The notes beneath the pieces are model-generated. The model saw only the letters and a program-made list of their open reading frames with translations. It had not been told where the DNA came from and did not search any database. A program made the translations under genes and the position numbers. Shown in pieces: positions 30,773 through 35,838 of a stretch of DNA of 35,838 bases (position 1 is the first letter of the stretch; every line of letters starts with the position of its first letter). The DNA comes from an uncultured Opitutaceae bacterium. Lineage in GTDB: Bacteria; Verrucomicrobiota; Verrucomicrobiia; Opitutales; Opitutaceae. Location: assembly GCA_903862595.1 (NCBI GenBank), contig CAIOYO010000289.1, positions 1-35,838 of the forward strand, in the 5' to 3' direction.

Positions 30773-31687
30773 ATGAGTGCTTCGCTCTCCCGTCCGCAGT
30801 GGATCCAGATGGCCGCGATCACTGCGGTGTCCGTGGGCCTTTACGTGGGTTTCCGGCTTCTGCCGATCGGAACTAACCTGAACCACATGGACTTCCGGGT
30901 GGCGGAGGGTAACGCGATTGAGTTTTGCGACCCGGCGAATCCGCAATTCATCCCGGTAATCGCGGTGCGTTCGCCGGTTTCCATGACGCTTACCTCCGAC
31001 GCGCCCGCCCGGGCGGGACAGGCGGTGCGGGTGACGGTGAGGCTGGCGACCTCGACGGGCAAACCGCTCGCGCCGGCGGATCTGCGCGTTGAACACACGC
31101 GGCGGCTCCACCTGCTGCTGGTGGATCCGTCGCTGGACGACTATCAGCATCTGCATCCCGAGCCCGGGGCTCGGCCGGGCGATTGGGTGTTCGAATTCAC
31201 CCCGCGTTTCGGCGGTGACTACCGGGTGTTTGCCGACTTCGTACCCATTGCGACGAGTCGTGGGCTCTATGCCGGAACGGACTTTCGCGTTGAGGGCCCG
31301 CTTCATCCGGCGGAGTTCAACCGCCCGACGCAGGAGACGGTGGAACAATCGGGCGTGCGCTTCCACCTGCGGGTCGCCGAAGGCGCAGTGCGCGCGGGCG
31401 TGACGGCGGACCTCATTTTCTCGGTCGAGCGGGTTGATGGAGGCGAAGTGGTGCTCCAACCCGTGATGGACGCCTATGCGCACCTCGTGGCGTTTGACTC
31501 CGCTCGCGGCGGATTCGCGCACCTGCACCCGATGGACGCGGGATTGGCGCAGGCGCCGGATCGCCGTCAGCCCACGCTGCGTTTCAAGGTGACCATTCCG
31601 GAACCGGGGCCCTACGTCGTCTGGGCGCAGGTGGGCCTGGAGGGGCGCGATGTGTTTGTGCCGTTCTGGCTGAACGTCGGGCGCTGA
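30773..31687 (+). CDS. Membrane-anchored protein with two YtkA-like domains
   Basis: A 304-residue protein with an N-terminal hydrophobic helix (QMAAITAVSVGLYVGFRLL, about 12-30) that probably anchors it at the cell membrane with the rest outside. Two beta-sandwich-like repeats follow, each with a His-rich signature: HLLLVDPSLDDYQHLHPE (about 113-130) and AYAHLVAFDSARGGFAHLHP (about 235-260). These resemble the YtkA-like/FixH-type domains linked to copper and respiratory oxidases. The His pairs could bind metal. Divergent from ctaA, so a role in oxidase maturation is possible. A direct family assignment is uncertain. Confidence 0.8.
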   Translation: MSASLSRPQWIQMAAITAVSVGLYVGFRLLPIGTNLNHMDFRVAEGNAIEFCDPANPQFIPVIAVRSPVSMTLTSDAPARAGQAVRVTVRLATSTGKPLAPADLRVEHTRRLHLLLVDPSLDDYQHLHPEPGARPGDWVFEFTPRFGGDYRVFADFVPIATSRGLYAGTDFRVEGPLHPAEFNRPTQETVEQSGVRFHLRVAEGAVRAGVTADLIFSVERVDGGEVVLQPVMDAYAHLVAFDSARGGFAHLHPMDAGLAQAPDRRQPTLRFKVTIPEPGPYVVWAQVGLEGRDVFVPFWLNVGR

Positions 31688-31702
31688 ACCCGCTGGGCGG
31701 CC

Positions 31703-32473
31703 CTAGAACTTCAGGTGCTTGACCGTCAGTCCGCGGTTAATGAGCTGCTTGAGAGAATCGATTCCGATCTTCAGGTGGTCGGTCACGTAGCGCTCGTCGA
31801 CTTCGGCATCGCTCTCGGACGTCTTGACGCCCTCGGGAGTCATGGGCTGGTCGCTGACGAGAAGCAGGGCGCCCGTCGGGGTCTCGTTGAAGAAGCCGGT
31901 CATGAAGACGGTCGCCGTCTCCATGTCGACCGCCATGGCGCGGATTTTCCGCAGGTACTTCTTGAACTTGTCGTCGTGCTCCCAGACGCGGCGGTTGGTC
32001 GTGTAGACGGTGCCGGTCCAGTAGTCGCGGGCGTGGTCGCGGATCGTGGTTGAGATGGCCTTCTGCAGGGCGAACGCCGGCAGCGCGGGGACTTCGGGTG
32101 GGAAGTAGTCGTTGCTGGTGCCGTCGCCGCGAATGGCGGCGATCGGGAGGATGAGGTCGCCGATTTCCGCGCGGTGTTTGATGCCGCCGCATTTTCCGAG
32201 GAAAAGGACGGCCTTGGGATCGATGGCGCTGAGCAGATCCATCACCGTTGCGGCGGTGGCGCTGCCCATGCCGAAGTTGATGATGGAGATGCGGCCGGCG
32301 GTGGCGCTGGGCATCGGCTTGTCGCGGCCGCGGACGGGGACCCGGTGCCACTGCGCGAACAACTTCACGTAGCGGTGGAAGTTCGTCAGGAGGATGTAGT
32401 CACCAAAGCCATCCAAAGGTACCCCGGTGTAGCGCGGAAGCCAGTTACGGACGATTTCCTGTCGCGTTTTCAT
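31703..32473 (-). CDS. amn: AMP nucleosidase (short form)
   Basis: Hydrolyses AMP to adenine and ribose 5-phosphate. The 256 residues cover the PNP/UDP-family catalytic domain: INFGMGSATAATVMDLL, LFLGKCGGIKHRAEIGD, and the purine-site motif AVDMETATVFMTGFF. The regulatory N-terminal domain of the long enterobacterial Amn is absent, as in the short enzymes of several phyla. It lies 44 bases after lipA in the same direction and converges with the YtkA-like gene. The leader has 16 pyrimidines in 18 bases. The link with lipoate genes has no obvious metabolic logic. Confidence 0.93.
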   Translation of the reverse strand: MKTRQEIVRNWLPRYTGVPLDGFGDYILLTNFHRYVKLFAQWHRVPVRGRDKPMPSATAGRISIINFGMGSATAATVMDLLSAIDPKAVLFLGKCGGIKHRAEIGDLILPIAAIRGDGTSNDYFPPEVPALPAFALQKAISTTIRDHARDYWTGTVYTTNRRVWEHDDKFKKYLRKIRAMAVDMETATVFMTGFFNETPTGALLLVSDQPMTPEGVKTSESDAEVDERYVTDHLKIGIDSLKQLINRGLTVKHLKF

Positions 32474-32517
32474 GGGGAGGGAAGGAACCGGTGAGAGGCT
32501 GACGATCGCGGTTTAGG

Positions 32518-33414
32518 TCAGGCGTCGGCGAGCGAGTTGGCGGTGTTGAGATGTTCCGCGCCGGTGAAGCGTTCCGACTGTTCGTCGGCGTGGTAGCTGG
32601 AGCGCACCATGGCGCCGCTCTCGACCACGCCGATGCCCAGAGAGAGTCCGAAGGACTTCCAGTGGGAGAATTCGTCAGGGTGAACCCACCGGTGGACCTT
32701 CCAGTGCTGAGGGGTGGGTTGCAGGTACTGGCCGATGGTGAGGATGTCCGTGCGATCGGCGGCGATGTCGCGCAGGGTGACTTCGACCTCAGCAGCCTCC
32801 TCGCCGAGCCCAAGCATGATTCCCGTCTTGGTGGTAAAGCCGCGGTCCTTGGCGTGGCGGAGGACGAGGCGGGACCGATCGTAGCGAGCCTGCACGCGCA
32901 CCGGGCGCTGGAGCCGCTCGACGGTTTCCAGGTTGTGGTTGAAGATGTCGGGGCGTGCGTCGAGGACGATGTCGACGTGCTCGAGGCGGCCCTTGAAGTC
33001 GGGCACCAGTACCTCGATCGCCGTCTGCGGATTGCGGTGACGCACCGCGCGGATCGTGGCGGCCCACACCGATGCGCCGCCGTCGGTGAGTTCGTCGCGG
33101 GCGACGCTCGTGAGCACGCAGTGCTTCAGGCCCATGGTGGCGACGGCCTCGGCAACTCGGGCGGGTTCGCCTAGGTCCAACTCCGTCGGGCGGCCCGTCT
33201 GGACCGCGCAGAAGTTGCACGAGCGGGTGCAGATGTTGCCGAGGATCATCAGGGTGGCGGTACCCCGGGACCAGCACTCTCCTAGGTTCGGGCACTGCGC
33301 GCTCTGGCAGACGGTGTGAAGTCGGTGCTCGTCGACCAGCTTGCGGACGGCGGTGTAGCCGGGGCCGCTGGGCAGCTTGGCGCGGAGCCAGGACGGTTTG
33401 CGTGAAATGTCCAT
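32518..33414 (-). CDS. lipA: Lipoyl synthase
   Basis: Radical SAM enzyme that inserts two sulfurs into protein-bound octanoyl groups to make lipoate. The 298 residues show the auxiliary cluster motif Cys36-x4-Cys41-x5-Cys47 (CQSAQCPNLGEC), the radical SAM motif Cys62-x3-Cys66-x2-Cys69 (CTRSCNFC) and the C-terminal RSSY (271-274) whose Ser ligates the auxiliary cluster. The frame is open to a GTG at 33465, but the ATG at 33414 gives the usual family length. It follows lipB, 119 bases away, so the two form the lipoate-synthesis pair for 2-oxoacid dehydrogenases. Confidence 0.97.
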   Translation of the reverse strand: MDISRKPSWLRAKLPSGPGYTAVRKLVDEHRLHTVCQSAQCPNLGECWSRGTATLMILGNICTRSCNFCAVQTGRPTELDLGEPARVAEAVATMGLKHCVLTSVARDELTDGGASVWAATIRAVRHRNPQTAIEVLVPDFKGRLEHVDIVLDARPDIFNHNLETVERLQRPVRVQARYDRSRLVLRHAKDRGFTTKTGIMLGLGEEAAEVEVTLRDIAADRTDILTIGQYLQPTPQHWKVHRWVHPDEFSHWKSFGLSLGIGVVESGAMVRSSYHADEQSERFTGAEHLNTANSLADA

Positions 33415-33533
33415 CGCGTAGCCGAGAACGTGGGCCGAGAGGCGCCGTTCCGCCACGAAAAACACGTCCCAAGTCCCAGATCCCTGGGGTCCAGCAGCGT
33501 CAGTGCAGTTGCAAACTGTTCCCCGGCATAATT

Positions 33534-34217
33534 TTACTTATCCATCGACTCACCGGCCAAGAAGGTGGGCCACGCGGATTGGAACGCGTGGATGAGCGCA
33601 GCTTGGGCGGCGGCGAGGGAGGGGGGCTGAGGCAGTTCGCGGGCGAGCGAGGTCACGGATCCCTCTGCCGCGGGAATACCGCAGGGGATGATCCCGCCAA
33701 AGGCGTCGAGGTCGGGGTTAACATTGAGGGAGACGCCGTGGTACGCTACCCAGCGCCGGACCGCGATGCCGATGGCGGCGACCTTGCGCGAACCGATCCA
33801 GAGGCCAGTTTTGCCCGGGCGCCGAGCGGCCGGCAATCCGAAGGCGGCGGTCGTCGCGATCAGAACATCCTCCAGAAAGCGGAGATAGGCATGGAGATCG
33901 CGCCGAGGCTCCAGTGAAACGATGGGGTAAGCGATCAACTGCCCGGGGCCGTGGTAGGTGATGTCGCCGCCGCGGCTGGTTTCTACGAGGTCGATCCCTC
34001 GGCGGGCGAGCTCCGCGGCTTCGAGGAGCAGGTTCTGCGCGGCTCCGGCTCGCAAGCCGACCGTGTAGACGGGCTCGTGCTCGGTCAGCACGAGGGTATC
34101 CGGCGCCTGTCCCGCGATCCGCGCCGCGAGGCGTGTCTCCTGCACGGCGAGGGCGGCTCGGTAGCGCGTCCGCCCCCAGTCGACCACGGCGACGGGGGCG
34201 GAGGGCGGCGAGGCCAT
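33534..34217 (-). CDS. lipB: Octanoyltransferase LipB
   Basis: Transfers octanoate from acyl carrier protein to the lipoyl domains of 2-oxoacid dehydrogenases and GcvH. The 227 residues have the family signature RGGDITYHGPGQLIAYP (about 82-98), the catalytic Lys145 (SRKVAAIG) and the acyl-accepting Cys179 (GIIPCGI). It is cytoplasmic. It acts before LipA, encoded next. It is 38 bases after the MetE-like gene. Sequence before the ATG is CT-rich and ends ACC, with no Shine-Dalgarno. Confidence 0.96.
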   Translation of the reverse strand: MASPPSAPVAVVDWGRTRYRAALAVQETRLAARIAGQAPDTLVLTEHEPVYTVGLRAGAAQNLLLEAAELARRGIDLVETSRGGDITYHGPGQLIAYPIVSLEPRRDLHAYLRFLEDVLIATTAAFGLPAARRPGKTGLWIGSRKVAAIGIAVRRWVAYHGVSLNVNPDLDAFGGIIPCGIPAAEGSVTSLARELPQPPSLAAAQAALIHAFQSAWPTFLAGESMDK

Positions 34218-34255
34218 GGTGCGCGGGTGGGGAGCGACGATGGCCGTCGACCGCG

Positions 34256-35278
34256 TTAGCGGCCGAGGTAGAGGTCGCGTCCGCGGACGAGGGCCTCGAT
34301 CTTCCGATCGGCGATGGAGCGCTTGAGCATCCAGAAGCCGCAGTCTGGGTGGACCCAGCGAACGCGGCCGGGACCGACCTTGCGCTCGACGGCCTCGATG
34401 CGGGCGGCGACCTCGTCGGGCGTTTCGATGTGGTTGACCTTGATGTCGATGACGCCGATGCCGAGGGCGATCTTCTTGTCGATACCCTTGAGTGCATCGA
34501 GGTCCTCCTTCGGGCGATGGGCGAGTTCGAGGACGAGGTGGTCGGTGTGCAGAGCGTTCAGGAACGCGAGCAGCTTCTTCCAGTTGCCCTTTTGGATGGT
34601 CTGTCCGCCGTAGTTACCGAAGCAGAAGTGCACGGCTCGCTCGGTGCCGCGGTCAATGGCGTCGAGCACGAGATTCATGGCCTTGGCGGCGAGCGGGGCA
34701 TCGGACGGATTGCCGGGAATGTTGGCTTCGTCGACCTGAATGCAGCTCGCGGGCAGCCCGGGCATCTGGGCGGCGAGCACTTCGCCGAGGGCCAGCGTGA
34801 GCTTCTCGAAGTCGCGGTAGTGGTGATCGAGGAGCGTGCGGGCGAGCATGTACGGGCTCGTCACGGTGAACTTGAACGGTCCCTGCGCCACGGCGGCCGC
34901 GCGCTGGCAGTCGGCGAGGAGATTGAGTGAACCCTCGCCGAGCGGTCCGACGACGACACCGGCCGGCTTGCGGCGGAAGCCCATCGGGTGGTGGCGGGAG
35001 AATTCATCCGTGACCGACCGGCCGACCGCACCGGAGACGCCGGCCATTGGACGGATGAAGTATTCGATCATCCCGTTCGTGTCCGGGTGGTTGACGTCGA
35101 ACCGGTAGAGCTCGCCGTCGGTCGGGAGATCGATCCCCGCCTGCCGCTGGATGTCGAAGACGACGCGCGTGGCGTCGATGACCGCTTGCTCGCTGGGGAG
35201 GGCAGCGAGCCAATCCGGGATCGAGTACGATCCGACCGTGGTCGTGAGGATACGTGGTTGGGAACGTTTGGTAGCCAT
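34256..35278 (-). CDS. Stand-alone MetE catalytic-domain protein
   Basis: A 340-residue protein of the cobalamin-independent methionine synthase (MetE C-terminal) family. The zinc ligands can be read as His217 and Cys219 (HFCFGNYGG), Glu251 (LVLELAHR) and Cys313 (HPDCGFW). The N-terminal domain of full MetE (about 750 residues) is missing, so it is a 'core MetE'. Members of this class include archaeal methionine synthases with other methyl donors and the epoxide:coenzyme M transferase, so the substrate is not assured. The start at 35278 is preferred over a longer frame to 35452. Leader sequence is pyrimidine-rich. It heads the strand carrying lipB, lipA and amn, which may be one transcript. 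Confidence 0.88.
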   Translation of the reverse strand: MATKRSQPRILTTTVGSYSIPDWLAALPSEQAVIDATRVVFDIQRQAGIDLPTDGELYRFDVNHPDTNGMIEYFIRPMAGVSGAVGRSVTDEFSRHHPMGFRRKPAGVVVGPLGEGSLNLLADCQRAAAVAQGPFKFTVTSPYMLARTLLDHHYRDFEKLTLALGEVLAAQMPGLPASCIQVDEANIPGNPSDAPLAAKAMNLVLDAIDRGTERAVHFCFGNYGGQTIQKGNWKKLLAFLNALHTDHLVLELAHRPKEDLDALKGIDKKIALGIGVIDIKVNHIETPDEVAARIEAVERKVGPGRVRWVHPDCGFWMLKRSIADRKIEALVRGRDLYLGR

Positions 35279-35442
35279 GGAGAAAGGAAGCAGTCGTCGC
35301 ACATCGGGATAGCGCTGCGTGGAGGGAGAGGAGGCTTGTCGCCCGGCCGGGGGAGGGCGAGCCGGAAAACCAGTGGCCGGGATCCTTGCGCTTGCTCTCA
35401 TCCGAGGGTTGCACCGGGCAGGGCAGCGGACAAGATGAGGTC

Positions 35443-35838
35443 GTGATCGCATCGATCGCCTTTCATAACTTCAAGGCGCTGCGCAGCGCATCGGTGCGGC
35501 TCGAGCGATTCAACCTGCTGATCGGTCCGAATGGGTCCGGGAAGTCGAGCCTCATTGAAGGCATCATGCGGATGGGGGCGCTGGCGCGACTGCCGGCGAG
35601 CGACCTGCCGGGTGATGGCCAGGATGGCGGTGACCGGGCGGAAGTGCGCTTTCAGTTCATGCCTCCGTTTGCGGCATGGGAGGTGGTGATGCGGTGTGCG
35701 ACGCGCGACGCCTGTGATGCGCTGCAGTGGTCGCGTCGGCCCGACTCCGGCGACGGGCCGGTCGACTGGGAGGAGCTTCGGTCTCGGCTCCAGCGCGTGC
35801 GCCGGTATGAGTTTGAGCATGCGGCGATGGTGCGCGGA
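35443..35838 (+). CDS. AAA/SMC-like ATPase (partial, N-terminal 132 residues)
   Basis: Start of a RecF/SMC-like AAA ATPase. The opening IASIAFHNFKALRSASVRLERFN leads to Walker A GPNGSGKSS (residues 28-36), typical of OLD/RecF-type or DUF-type ATPases of this order. The start is a GTG at 35443; an ATG at 35435 is out of frame. The rest lies beyond the window, so whether it has a nuclease (TOPRIM) or other domain cannot be seen. It is divergent from the MetE-like gene with 164 bases between. Confidence 0.82.
   Translation, partial: MIASIAFHNFKALRSASVRLERFNLLIGPNGSGKSSLIEGIMRMGALARLPASDLPGDGQDGGDRAEVRFQFMPPFAAWEVVMRCATRDACDALQWSRRPDSGDGPVDWEELRSRLQRVRRYEFEHAAMVRG

Overview
The window is high-GC bacterial chromosomal DNA, densely packed with genes on both strands. 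It most likely comes from a flagellated Verrucomicrobium of the Opitutaceae type. The main evidence is a lexA-imuA-imuB-dnaE2 mutagenesis cassette whose operator (TGTTC-N4-GTACA) is one base from the published Verrucomicrobia LexA consensus TGTTC-N4-GAACA. Other support is aerobic haem A synthesis, AraC/Gfo-Idh sugar-type genes, short flagellins and many start codons without Shine-Dalgarno sequences. No comparison could be run, so the family-level placement is an inference. I see no tRNA, rRNA, CRISPR array, insertion sequence or phage gene, and no gene-free stretch longer than about 260 bases.

Layout. (1) 1-4080, minus strand: SOS mutagenesis cassette lexA > imuA > imuB > dnaE2, with dnaE2 cut by the window edge. 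(2) 4291-6174: an unrecognised 627-residue protein with an Arg/Gly-rich disordered N-terminus, divergent from lexA. (3) 6257-8808: small cupin protein, AraC regulator, and a divergent Gfo/Idh/MocA oxidoreductase. (4) 9070-11937: membrane zinc peptidase with a strong terminator, tyrS (minus), peroxiredoxin. (5) 12030-17516, plus strand: acnA, a STAS protein, trpB, yicC. (6) 17547-21153, minus strand: an NtrC-type response regulator and a soluble PAS hybrid histidine kinase, which lead into the flagellar block. (7) 21252-27400: a small hypothetical gene, then fliT-like, fliS, a FlgM-like gene, a lipoprotein and fliD (minus), and two tandem flagellins (plus). (8) 27554-31687: azurin-like copper protein, a DUF420 gene, ctaB, ctaA, and a YtkA-like membrane protein. 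(9) 31703-35278, minus strand: amn, lipA, lipB and a stand-alone MetE catalytic-domain protein. (10) 35443-end: start of an AAA/SMC-like ATPase.

How the genes work together. The first block is a complete LexA-controlled translesion-synthesis module. The flagellar block makes filament (two flagellins), cap (FliD), export chaperones (FliS, FliT-like) and perhaps an anti-sigma factor. Candidate sigma-28 promoters lie before flagellin 1, fliD and the FlgM-like/fliS operon, and both flagellin leaders carry paired GGA motifs that resemble CsrA sites. The two-component pair next door may control this block. The ctaA-ctaB-DUF420 genes overlap by ATGA and form a translationally coupled haem A/oxidase-assembly operon flanked by copper-type proteins.

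Nothing here is clearly a new defence or mobile system. The least explained items are the RGG-like protein beside lexA, the lipoprotein coupled to fliD, the flagellin leader structures, and the pyrimidine-rich tracts that replace Shine-Dalgarno sequences before many genes.
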